64,000 bases of DNA from Symsagittifera roscoffensis (Eukaryota > Xenacoelomorpha > Acoela > Convolutidae), in the NCBI RefSeq assembly GCF_963678635.1, contig NC_087063.1, positions 15,069,006-15,133,005 of the forward strand, written 5' to 3'. Below, in pieces: positions 31,530 to 41,236 of the stretch. Below the pieces are notes generated by a model, which worked only from the letters and a program-made list of their open reading frames with translations, ran no database searches and had not been told where the DNA came from. The stretch's first letter is position 1; each line of letters begins with the position of its first letter. A program made the position numbers and the translations under genes.

Positions 31530-31765
31530 TTGTCATATCCAAAAGCCATGTTTATTTCCTCCGCTCAATCGATTTCGGAAAATGCAGCTGCTATGATGAT
31601 CAGCTTATCAGGAGTACTCAAAGCGTCGGCGATGGCTTCTATGCCAGTAAGCCGGGAAGAACTGTGATGGTGGTTTTGCTCAACCTATCAGCCTATCAAG
31701 AAACTACGACAACACGCGTAAACTGGACTCTCTCTCTCTCTCTCATACACACACACACACACACA

Positions 31766-31803
<38 letters not shown>

Positions 31804-31860
31804 GATCCTGTTTTATATTGCAAAAAAAAACGGTATCAGACATAATCCTCAAAAAATATA
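31530..31860. repeat. Block A, duplicated at 40015-40340
   Basis: From GTTTATTTCCTCCGCTCAAT through GGCTTCTATGCCAGTAAGCC to the CT/CA microsatellite this block is repeated in the same orientation at 40015-40340 with modest divergence. On the minus strand one frame (EAIADALSTPDKLIIIAAAF+SEID) is partly kept in the other copy (EAITDALCHPDKLIIIPAAF), so it may be old coding sequence of unknown type. The two copies flank the GCGACC repeat field and gypsy-2. Confidence 0.7.
31728..31803. repeat. (CT)n-(CA)n-(CT)n microsatellite
   Basis: A CT run, then CA repeats, then a CT run about 38 bases long. The same compound microsatellite ends block A' at 40205-40270. Confidence 0.95.
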
Positions 31861-31979
31861 TTCTTTGTTGGCTGACGACTTCCGAAAAGAACCGGCAAAC
31901 AATCGAAATAAAAAGACCAAAACATGGTTTTTTGCTCGAGAAAAATAATTATTAGGCGAGATCCCAGAGTTATGTCCAG

Positions 31980-32847
31980 ATTTTGTGGGTCGCGCCGCAT
32001 TCGGATTTAGACCCAACTTGCATAGTTACAGGAAATTTTGAGTCTTGAAAGTCTAAATATGAGTCGCGCCTTGGGTCGCAATAGTCTGGCCATACCAATA
32101 TTTGGTCGCGAAAGTCTGGACATACCAAAAGTTGATCGCGAAAAACTGGACAAAGGTTGCGAAATTCTGGACGTACTAAAATTTGGTCGCGAAGGTCTGG
32201 GCATAAAGTCGTGAAAGTCTGGAAAATGTGTGTCTAGTTTTTCGCTACGTTATGCCCAGACTTTCGCGACCCATGACCAGACTTTTGCGACCAATTTTTG
32301 GTATGTCTAGACTATCAGGACCCACGACGCGACTAATATCCAGATTTTTCATTTGGGTGTAAATCCACGATGCGACTTTTGCGACCCACGGCGCAATTCT
32401 ATGTCCAGATTTTCGCGACCATTTTTTGATATGTCCATAATTTTGCGACCCATGTCCAGACTTTCGCGACCAACTTTTGGTAAGTCTAGAATATCGCGAC
32501 CCACGATGCGACTCATATTCAGACTTTCCAACTTCAAACTATTGGCTTGATTATGTAATTTGGGTCTAATTCAGGTTGCGGCGCGACCCACAGCATAATT
32601 TTTGCGACCCATAGAGCAATTCTATGTCCAATTTTCCGCGACCATTTTTTGGTATGTCCTGACTTTTGCGACCCATGACCAGAGTTTCGCGACCAACGAC
32701 CAGAGTTTCGCGACCACAATGCGACTCTCATCTAGACTTTCCAGACTCAAAGTATTGGCTTGATTATGCAATTTGGGTCTAAATCCGGTTGCGGCGCGAT
32801 CCACGGCGTGACTTTCGCGAACCTCAGATTCGCGATTATTTTTCGGT
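31980..32847. repeat. Fold-back field of GCGACC-containing degenerate repeats
   Basis: Loose repeats built from TTTCGCGACC, CATGACCAGACTTT, CAATTTTTGGTATGTC and TTGGGTCTAAATCCGGTTGC. Left of about 32225 they are in reverse orientation (GGTCGCGAAAGTCTGGACAT; GCCGCATTCGGATTTAGACC at 31996) and right of it in forward orientation, so the field is a large imperfect palindrome. The field continues at 39614-39985 on the other side of gypsy-2. No coding capacity; it resembles a fold-back element or decayed satellite. Confidence 0.75.
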
Positions 32848-32852
32848 ATGTC

Positions 32853-33067
32853 TGATAAAATGTTACTTTGTTGTAGCTAATTCTAAGTTAAAACTATTAA
32901 AAAGAATACGAATTAAGATGAATTAGTCGGTAAGTTGAAACATTAAAACAATGAGAGATCATTCTCTCCGCCGGAGAGAATGGCCATTGAAGATCATAAA
33001 GGAGTGACCTGTTAATTAAAGCTAAATACGTTTTGGAATAAATGCAAAATATGATGCAATCAAAACA
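32853..33067 (-). repeat. gypsy-2 3' LTR (left copy)
   Basis: This direct repeat of 39394-39608 is preceded by the target duplication ATGTC. It contains a perfect hairpin, CATTCTCTCC-GCC-GGAGAGAATG, at 32960-32982. The inner flank (minus strand TAGAGGAA) is the likely polypurine tract. Confidence 0.92.
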
Positions 33068-33550
33068 TTCCTCTAAGCAGGAAAAGTTTTAGTTTACGCT
33101 GAATAAGTACGAAATACGAAATAACTGAGTCTGAGTCCTTTCTCCCCCTTTTAAGGACAAGAAAAAGAATTTAATGCACCACTGAATAAGTAACTGAAAA
33201 TTAACTAAAGCGCCACTCTAGTGCTAAGTACTACACCGATGGAATGAGGATATGGTTATCCAGTATCCGACGGATAAGATCTACCAAAAAGTAAGGAAAT
33301 TAAAATAAGACAAAATTAGCACCGCAATTTAATGATGGCAAGGTGTCACATCGCGTGAGTTAGATGTAATGTCAGATAAGGATTTTATGGAAGCAGGGTA
33401 TGATGGGCCAAACTATGGATAAGCACTCCGAAGGAATTGCTAAGTTACGAAAATTTGTGTACATTAAATCTTCCCACTCAATTTTAGGAAATATAACTTA
33501 GCACCGGTGTGTGAAATGGGATATACTCGTGAAGAAGGTCGGTATTATGC

Positions 33551-34940
33551 TTATTGATTACAATTTCTATACTCGTTTAAAAAGTTTTCTAGTTCGAGGT
33601 TAAAGAGTTCACTATCAAGTTCGGAATGATCTCCGAAATTTTCTACTTCCATTCTTAGCGATTCATCGGTTGATGGGGTGGATGTTTGGTCTGGAGATGG
33701 TGAATCCGAGTCTAATAGAATTAACTCCGCCGGACCCGTGTTGTTGTCTGTCTCGTGAGTGGTGGTATCATCAATTTCTATCACGATGGGATCAGCTGCT
33801 GACCCAGAGGCTTCTTGTGATTTGTCTACGGCATCTATAAAATATCTTTGACCGTAAAATTTCGGTGGACCAACATTTCTACTATGACGTCGAATGGTGG
33901 GGAGACTTTTACCAGGTATGTTGGTATGGTTGAGAGGTGGAGTGCAATCGTCCGCTGAATCAATTATCTCGTAAACGGGAATTCTTTAATTGAGCTCAAA
34001 TCCGTTGGATTATGTTCATCCTGTAACTTCCGTGGCTTGATGGTAGATTTTTCCTCTCCCTGGGTTGTGGTCTCTTGTTCCAGTGCGCTAGAAGTTCGGT
34101 TAGCGGGAATAATGCTTATTGGGCACTCGCGAGTCTGGTCCTCGAATTGTTCTCTATTTAGGCCCGTATCGTCTTCAAAAACCTCAGATTTTAATTCAGT
34201 ATTGGTTACGCCGGAATTAGGGTTGATTCCAGTTGAGAAGTGTGAGTCTGAAATAAAGCGCTCTCTGGCTACATCTCTACAAGGGAAACCGCCTGCTATC
34301 CATTCCCATTCACTAGTATCCGAAATATCCGAAGGAATTAGCATGGATTCATCCGAAGCAAGGTAACCTGGAGGGGTTGACGACTTCTTTGAGCGGCGAG
34401 TTTGTCTTCTGGTTGGTTTATAGGATGATCCTGATACACGTGTACTTGTCAGGTTATCAGGTGGGACCAGTTCCACTTGTTTGCGAGTCCTAGGCATCGG
34501 CTTTTTCGTTTTTGATCTTCGTCTCGAACCCTCCTGTTTCTGACCTACTTCAACATTAGGAATAGGAAAGTATAGTAATGAAATATTACCTTTAAAAGGT
34601 CTGATTTTATTCGAGGTAGATTTAGGAATGGCGATGTCAGATTTTTGTATGATTTTTCCGTCGGATAATTCTACTGTTGAGGTAGACGAATTTATTATTC
34701 TTTTGTTTAATTCCTTATAGAAACAGTCTCGATTGATGTTACCGTTAATTTTTCGAAGAATTTTACCTTTGAAGGGGCTTTCGATTGGTAATCTATTAGG
34801 CTTGATTTTCGAGGATGAGGCGTAGTCGGTGTCGTAGCCCTTTTCAATCGGCGTTTGGTTCTTTTCGCTACCAAATCGTCCTTGTAGCCATCCTCTAGTC
34901 TATCATCCGCGTTCCAGTCCTTTGCTCGTTCGTTAGACAA
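33551..34940 (-). CDS. gypsy-2 post-integrase region (pol C-terminal extension or third ORF)
   Basis: Broken frames at 34707-34940, 33964-34497 and 33551-33784 follow the integrase. They are charged and low-complexity (QTRRSKKSS, AKRTKRRLKR, SDSPSPDQTSTPSTDES). Between the last two, the minus strand reads IRRHSRNVGPPKFYGQRYF, the basic 'RRSxRxxxPPxxYG' tail seen in many gypsy Pol proteins, followed by an acidic C-terminus (ELDSELFNLELENFLNEY). No membrane segment. The layout parallels gypsy-1 5868-7008 with little residue identity, so the region is a shared, fast-evolving feature of this lineage. Function unknown. Confidence 0.55.
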
Positions 34941-35046
34941 TATAGATTTCCCTTTGTCTAAAATTCCAAAGGAAGGTTTACCAGAAGCTAATTGTTTCCA
35001 AATTGTATTTGGTTTTCTGTTATAGTGGATTTTGAATGGAGAACAT

Positions 35047-36021
35047 TTAATTTTTGATTGATAAGATGAACGTAAATTCCAAGTAATCTTTGAAACGGCG
35101 TTTTGTAATGTACATTTTTGATGCTCTTTTGAAATAGCAAGTAATTTTAATCTTTACAGTGTGTACCAATTTTTCGACTAATCCGTTGGAACGATGGTCA
35201 CCTACTGTACAAAATATTATTTTGATGTTGTTAGAATCACAGAATAATTTAAAATCTTGGCTTGGAAAGCAAGTCGCGTGGTCTACCCTTATTGAATACG
35301 GTATACTGTGTAAAAATATATAATCCTGTAAAAATTCGATAACTGTTCTTGTAGAGGTAGAAGATGTAATTTTTGCCGACGGAAATTTAGAAAATCTGTC
35401 GATGCAAAGTAATATATATTTGTTTGTCCCCCAATAGGAGTCCAAAGGTCCAGCGAAGACCAGGTTAAGTTCCTCGTTTGGTTCCAGTAACGGAGGAAGT
35501 TCACTAGTTTGTGAATTTGGGATAACAGTTTTCAGATTTTTACCCGCCAATGTGCATTCTGAGCAATTTATTCCATGGAAATAAATTTGCCTGTTAATAT
35601 GAGGCCACCAGATGTATTGGGCCAAATACTTCATTCCGAATTGGCCTGGATGAGTTTCGTGGAGGGTCTTCATTGCGTTCCTCAGGGTAAAAGGTATAAC
35701 GAGTTTACCGTCCATGTAAAGCAATCCGTCGGATTCGTGTAGATCTCTGGTGAAGTGTTTAATATAAGGAGAATTTGCATTGATCTTCTCCACCTTGTTT
35801 TGAAGTGCTTTAACAATTGGATTCAACATGGGGTCGTCTTTTGTCAAAAGCGCTACCAGCTTGGCGTTAAATAAAATGTTCAAGTCCAAGGGTCGGTTCG
35901 GCAACTTCAAGTTTTCGCGGTATTTTTTAACAAGATTGGTGTGGTCAGGTAATAGCGGGTAGTCTAAATCTACTGAAATACCGGAAGTGGAGGGATTAAT
36001 TACAATTTTCTTATTATTCAC
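35047..36021 (-). pseudogene. gypsy-2 integrase
   Basis: A 324-codon frame has the zinc-binding motif HETHPGQFGMKYLAQYIWWP followed by INCSECTLAG, then LNLVFAGPL, where the first catalytic Asp of 'D-x-AGP' is Val. LCIDRFSKFPSAK, RVDHATCFPSQ (second Asp) and GDHRSNGLVEKLVHT (Glu) follow. After about residue 300 the frame drifts (TCYFKRASKM...), and 'NPFEAHFG' is not seen in this frame. The His-His-Cys-Cys region is better kept than in gypsy-1. Confidence 0.9.
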
Positions 36022-36054
36022 ATTAACGGCATCTACAGTTTCTTTATCTACAGG

Positions 36055-37071
36055 TCAGTTAATTAATCTACAATTAAGAATTAAAAAGTAAAATAATGCG
36101 GAATTAGAAATAGAAATAATTAATGAGTTTGTTTTTGAATAATCCGTTGGAATACAATTTGAAGTACAAAATTCCGTTCTATTGTGATTAAATGAACAAA
36201 TTGGGAAAGTCAAGTTTATAAGTTTTAGTACTGACGCTATTAAGTAATTACGTAATTTAGCGTAATCGGAATTTTCCAGATTGGAACCAATGGCTGAGCA
36301 GGTAATTCTTTGATTCTCCGACGGAATAATTGATTTGTTAATCTTATTAAAATTTGCTACTACAAATTCTTTGTCGTAATGGGATATTGGGAGAGCTTTT
36401 CCAGATGGAATCCTAGAAATAAGGTCAGTGAAGCCCATATCCTTTACTGCTAGATGTTTGATTGAAAAAGTAAAAGGTAACAATCTGTCTACCCATCTTG
36501 TTAATCTACTATGATATGTTTTACTTCCGTGATTTGGTGAGAAAGCAGACAATAAAGCTTTGTGGTCAGTAATTGTTTCGAACTCCGATCCGTAAAAGTA
36601 ATTCTTGTAATGTTCAACGGCCCATACGACCCTTAACAATTCGAGCTTGTTCGTAGAATATTTTGACTCGTGTGGGTTTAAAAAGCGAGAGGCAAAAGAA
36701 ATTGTTTTCCAGTCGTTCCCGTGGAGTTGTTTGAGGGAGGCTCCTAGACCATTGTTTGACGCATCCGTTTTTACTCTAGTGTTGCGTTTTACGTCAAAAT
36801 GGGTATTCTCTGTTAGATTTACAATTTCTTGTTTAATTTTTTCAAACGCTTTTGTATGGTCGTCATTCCATAGGAATATCGATTTCTTATTAAGAAGCGG
36901 GCGGAGTGGACTTCCTAAAGAGGCTAAAGTTGGAACAAATTTGATATACTGGTTTATAGAACCAAAAAATGATCGTAGTTCTTTCAAGTTCTTTGGAATA
37001 GGTAAGTCTTTTATTGCTTTCGATTTGTCGAATAAAGGTATAATTCCTGATTTTGAGATTTTGAATCCCAA
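36055..37071 (-). pseudogene. gypsy-2 RT thumb, RNase H and connection
   Basis: Reads LKELRSFFGSINQYIKFVPT (RT end), VKTDASNNGLGASLKQ, KLELLRVVWAVEHYKNY, ETITDHKALLSAF (RNase H D/E/D), then HSRLTRWVDRLLPFTFSIKH and MGFTDLISRIPSGKALP. This is the best preserved segment of gypsy-2, and it aligns well with 8785-9680 of gypsy-1. It is followed by a variable linker ending at 36055. Confidence 0.92.
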
Positions 37072-37123
37072 CCACTCTATTTCTTTTTGAAAGAATTTAC
37101 ATTTTGACCATTTGACCGCGAAG

Positions 37124-37959
37124 TTATATTCGTCCAGCGTTGATAAAAATTTTTAACACAATGTTCTTGTGGTCTACAAATGTTCCTTTGGAAGCAATTA
37201 AAATGTCGTCTAGGTAACAGTTGGTAAAAGGGATAGAACCTAACGTAGAATCCATCACTCTTTGAAATTCGTTAGGCATATCGCCTAGGCCGTAAAAGCC
37301 GGTTAAAAATTGATAAGTAACCGTAATATTACCGCCCACGATACTAAAATTGCATTGATTGCTAGTAAATTTATCTAGTGCAAGTTGACTGTATGCATTT
37401 TTAGGTCTAATTTAGTAAACCACACTTCTCCAACGAAATCATTAGCAATTTGCGCCGCGACGTTGTCTACTAGTTCGTGAATGTTCGGCATCTGGTATTT
37501 GTTCTTGTAAATCTGTTTGTTTATAAACTTTGAATCTAAAGCCAGTTTGATAAATTTGTCTTTTTTGCAAGTAATGATTGTTGGGCTAATAAAGCGGTCT
37601 TCGTCACAGTTTTCTAGTTTTTTAATATGTCCCTCGTCCTTTAGTCTATTGAGTTCTGTTTTAACAGAATCCAGTAAGTGAAGGGGAACTCGTCTTCCCT
37701 TTAGTTGGATTGGTTTTAAGGTATCGTGAAAATGATTGATTTTCGTCTGGTTTTTAATTTTCCCAATCCGAAGGAATAAATTTTTGAATGTTTTTGATAT
37801 GTTTAGAATTTCCCTATCTTTTTCTGTTTGAGAGATGGAATTTATTGACTTACACTGTTTGTTAGTCTGGAAGTGCGGGAAGTGTTTCTGAGAGACTTCT
37901 ATTCCCACTTTCGGTAGGTTGTCTTTTCCTAAGATATTTCTCTCGTGCCCTTCGGTCAA
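37124..37959 (-). pseudogene. gypsy-2 protease end and reverse transcriptase (one frameshift)
   Basis: The frame 37375-37959 reads NILGKDNLPKVGIEV (protease flap end), LKDEGHIKKLENC and IKLALDSKFINKQIYKNKYQ, then WFTKLDLK (motif A), where a single missing A in an A-run near 37398 shifts the frame. It resumes as AYSQLALDKFTSNQCNF and, at 37124-37339, TYQFLTGFYGLGDMPNEFQ (motif B) and CYLDDILIASK (motif C, YLDD). Confidence 0.92.
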
Positions 37960-37983
37960 AAAGAAATGACAGTCGTTGTCTGA

Positions 37984-38541
37984 TCAGCCGTTTGAGAAGA
38001 TCGGAAGTTTCACCTTTCCAGAGATGTTTATGGTGTTATCTGTGAATCCACAGTAAAGGTCTTTGGTTGCCTTATCCACCGGATAAATTTTCAAGTAAGG
38101 GTCACGTAGTTTCAATTCATGTAGTACGTTTTTCTTGAGAAAGCTGACCGGGCTAGCCGAATCCACTGGGATATTTAAAATAACCTGGTTTTCTTTTCCG
38201 AGTCCAATATTCAATAATTTCTTCAATTCTTTTCCATCTTCGCCGAAAATCGTAGTTACATTTAATACAGAATAATCGTCGTTTTTGCTTTGTCCAGATT
38301 CCGACCATGCGTTTATGACGCCGCAACATTCTCTATCTACACGGTCTGTATTTACATCCGGAGTATCCGACGGATTAAAATCTGTATCATCTACACTTTG
38401 GGTATTTACAATGTTTACATTTTTACGACGAGATCTACAAAGTCTGGTAAAATGACCTTTAAATTTACAAGAAGTACAAGTAGTGTCCTTTGGTGGGCAA
38501 ACTTTTAGGTGGCCTTTTGAGAAGATTCCGCCGCACTTCAT
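37984..38541 (-). pseudogene. gypsy-2 nucleocapsid and protease
   Basis: CGGIFSKGHLKVC and C22-C25-H30-C35 (CTSCKFKGHFTRLC, CX2CX4HX4C) are two zinc knuckles like those of gypsy-1. The protease reads IPVDSASPVSFL at about residues 124-135. The active-site triad is DSA rather than DTG/DSG, which should abolish activity. The frame stops at 37982, where the protease should continue into 37959. Confidence 0.88.
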
Positions 38542-39394
38542 ACAGTTGTTGTTTTTTTTTTTCGATATTGAGGGTTGGTTCTCTTTTGACGTTAAAATGG
38601 CTGTTTGATTTATGTACGGATGATCCGTTGGATTTAAAATTATTTGTTAGCTTTAGGTGGTTTAAAATTCCCTTTTCGTCTATGAGTGCTACGTTTAGTG
38701 CTTTGCGTGGGGGAAGGGTTTCTGTTAGCAGTTTTCTTTGAATGTCGTAGTTTTTCATATTGTTTATGAAAATGTCTCGTATCCACTCTTCTTCTCCTGC
38801 GGTTATGTCGCACTTTTTTGCCATTTCAGCTAAGGCACCCCAAAATTGTTCGAGCGATTCTGTCCCGTTGTTTTCGGTTTAACAATTTACGGCGTTCGAA
38901 TGTGACATTTGTCTTTCTTACGAAAGCGATCGCTAGGGAATCCTAAAATTCTTTAAAAGAGATTTGTAAGATTTTCACTTTGGTAAATTTTTGTCCGAAG
39001 ATCTTTTTTCCTTCGTTTCCCAGAGCTAGATATAGAACCGAACGAAGTTTTTTATCAGCTTCTTCCAGTCGCATTCCATTGAATTTCTTGGTTTCAGATT
39101 TGATCGAGGCTGTTTCCTCTTCGTCGTATCGTCTTTGTTTTTGGGTATTTCTCTCCATTCTCGAGCGTCTTTGGGAATCTGTTTCTCCGTCCGTCGGATT
39201 TTCTAAATTTGGAGGATGTGGGTGATGTCTCTACGAAGGATTTAGTAAGTTTTCTATGTCTATGTTTTCTTTAGCAATTATAGCTAATTGAAACAGATCA
39301 CTCCAGTCTTCCCAGGGAATGGGGGGTCTACTGTATAGTTTTGCCAAAATGAAGGTTTTCTTCTCACGTTAGATTCGTTGTTTGACTGCGCCAT
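38465..39394 (-). pseudogene. gypsy-2 gag (frameshifted)
   Basis: The ATG at 39394-39392 again overlaps the LTR/PBS junction (MAQSNNESNV). After FWQNYTVDPP the frame shifts: IPWEDWSDLFQLAIIAKENI continues in another frame and aligns with WNFKIWLDQFFLAVTVKE of gypsy-1. Further pieces are at 38943-39158 (MRLEEADKKLRSVLYLALGN) and 38465-38824 (GEEEWIRDIFINNMKNYDIQ ... NVKREPTLN). The last frame runs into the knuckles at 38541 after another shift. Confidence 0.85.
39375..39393 (-). promoter_or_regulatory. Primer-binding site of gypsy-2 (tRNA-Ser type)
   Basis: The minus strand immediately after the 5' LTR reads TGGCGCAGTCAAACAACGA. TGGCGCAGTC is the tRNA-Ser-complementary start used by 17.6/297-like elements. 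The LTR's last two bases plus this site make the Gag ATG. Confidence 0.7.
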
Positions 39395-39608
39395 GATAAA
39401 ATATTACTTTGTTGTAGCTAATTCTAAGTTAAAACTATTAAAAAGAATACAAATTAAGATGAATTAGTCGGTAATTTAAAACATCAAAACAATGAGAGAT
39501 CATTCTCTCCGCCGGAGAGAATGGCCATTGAAGGTCATAAAGGAGTGACCTGTTAATTAAAGCTAAATACGTTTTGGAATAAATGCAAAATATGATGCAA
39601 TCACAACA
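39394..39608 (-). repeat. gypsy-2 5' LTR (right copy)
   Basis: This direct repeat of 32853-33067 is followed by the target duplication ATGTC (39609-39613). The hairpin CATTCTCTCC-GCC-GGAGAGAATG is conserved at 39501-39523, in contrast to nearby substitutions between the LTRs. Confidence 0.92.
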
Positions 39609-39613
39609 ATGTC

Positions 39614-39985
39614 CTAGACTTTCGCGACTTTATGTCCAGACCTTCGTGACCAATTTTTTTGGTTTGTCCAGACTTTCGCGACCTATGCCCGGACTATCGC
39701 GATCCAAGGCGCGACTCATATCCACACTTTCCAGACTCAAACTCTCGACGCGATAATGCCATTTGCGTCTAAATCCGGATGCAGCGTGACCCCCGTCGCG
39801 ACTTTCGCGAACCACGGCATACCTTTTTATCCAGACTTTCCAGACTCAAACTCTCGGCGCGACTATGCAATTCAGTTCTAGATCCGGATGCGGCGCGACA
39901 AACGGCGCGAATTTTTGTCCTGACTTTCCAGACTCACATATGGTGCGACTATGCAACTTGGGTCTGGATACTAATGAGGTACAAC
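39614..39985 (+). repeat. GCGACC repeat field, right part
   Basis: Same degenerate units as 31980-32847 (TTTCGCGACTTTATGTCC, GTGACCAATTTTTTTGG, GACTATGCAACTTGGGTCTG), forward orientation. Removing gypsy-2 would rejoin it to the left field at the ATGTC target. Confidence 0.7.
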
Positions 39986-40014
39986 CGCATCCACTGCATA
40001 TTTATCATATTCAA

Positions 40015-40340
40015 ATGAGTGTTTATTTCCTCCGCTCAATCAGATTTCGGAAAATGCAGCTGGTATAATGATCAGCTTATCAGGATGACACAAAGCGTCG
40101 GTGATGGCTTCTATGTCAGTAAGCCGGGGAGAACTGTGATGGTTGGTGGTTTTCCTTCACTTATCAGCCTACCATGAAACTACAACAACGTGCTTAAACT
40201 GGACTCACTCTCTTTTCACACACACACACACACTCTCTGTCTCTCTCTCTATTTCTCTCCCTGTCTCTCCTTGATCGTGTTTTACATTACAAAAAAACGG
40301 GATCGGACAAAATCCCCAAAAACCTAACTTTCTTGGCTGA
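40015..40340. repeat. Block A', second copy of 31530-31860
   Basis: GTTTATTTCCTCCGCTCAAT, GGCTTCTATGTCAGTAAGCC and the terminal CA/CT microsatellite (40205-40270) repeat block A in the same orientation. The pair brackets the GCGACC field, so the arrangement is A, field, gypsy-2, field, A'. Confidence 0.7.
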
Positions 40341-41236
40341 TGACTTTTTGAATTGGACCAGCGACTAATTGAAATAGAAAGCCCAGAAAATTAATTTTAG
40401 CTCACTAAAAGTTTTTAAAATTGTCAAAAATGTATCGTGATTTTTTTGTTGGTTTTCTGCGACGCGAGTTGTGTTCATGCGACACGAGTTGGGTCCCCAA
40501 CAAATTCCCCAAAGGCAATCTAATGGATTTTGATCCAGGTCCATGCCTCTTTGTGATCCATGATAACAGATGCTTCTCCTCTCGATAATACGTAGCTCTG
40601 CAAAAAATTCCAAAAATAGTTCGAAAAATGAAAAATACGAAAAGTTTTCGACAAAAATGGGAAAGCTCCTTAAATAAAAGACGTTTTGGCTTTTCTCATT
40701 TTAGCCACTAATTAACTATAAAACTTTTCAAATTGAGAAATAAACAATGATGAAACACACATGGAACATCGCTGATTCATCATAGGAACATCGATGACAC
40801 CCATTCACTTCACCTGGCTGGATAATCCTTGTGTCTGAAATTGAGTTAATAGTTTAAGAAGTGATGATGCTATGACAATATAGATTTTTTGAGCCTCTTT
40901 TAAAGTTCATTTCGAATGCTCAAACTAAATCAGTGAAATTATCATAGAAAAAATTTCAAGAAAGAAATCTCATCACTGAGAAATTTTAAAGAAATCTCAC
41001 TGCTTTTGTTGCAATAATTCCATAGTTTTTTTATAAACATACACGTCTTTGCCTCTTGTAATTGAGACATGGTGTCGTAAGAAAAGAAGCGAAGTCGTTG
41101 GAAATTTTCATCAGAAACGATTTATATTATCAGATACTAAACCAAACAACTTCAAGCAAAAACAAAGTTTATCTCTAGATCAAAACAAAAGCAAAAACTT
41201 ATTTTATAACGTGCCATTATCTTCTTTTCATTATCT
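40341..41236. other. AT-rich spacer, nothing recognised
   Basis: No open frame with recognisable homology, no tandem repeat and no inverted repeat that I can support. It ends where the LINE-derived tandem array begins. Confidence 0.5.

Larger units (their letters stand above)
32853..39608 (-). mobile_element. Ty3/gypsy LTR retrotransposon (gypsy-2), decayed
   Basis: A 6,756-bp minus-strand element has LTRs of about 215 bp (TGATAAAA...CAACA) and a 5-bp target duplication ATGTC (32848-32852 and 39609-39613). The LTRs differ at about seven positions. The order (PBS, gag, zinc knuckles, protease, RT, RNase H, integrase, post-integrase region) and many motifs match gypsy-1, so the two are sister families, although nucleotide similarity is low. 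Several frameshifts and residue losses (protease DSA, first integrase Asp replaced by Val) show that it is dead. It inserted in the GCGACC repeat field. Confidence 0.95.

Noticed and set aside
31355-31948. 197-codon open frame on the + strand
   Set aside because: Half of it is the CT/CA microsatellite (SLSLSL, HTHTHT) and the rest lies opposite a gypsy RNase H fragment; no homology.
34037-34366. 109-codon + strand frame
   Set aside because: Antisense of the charged gypsy-2 post-integrase region; no independent support.
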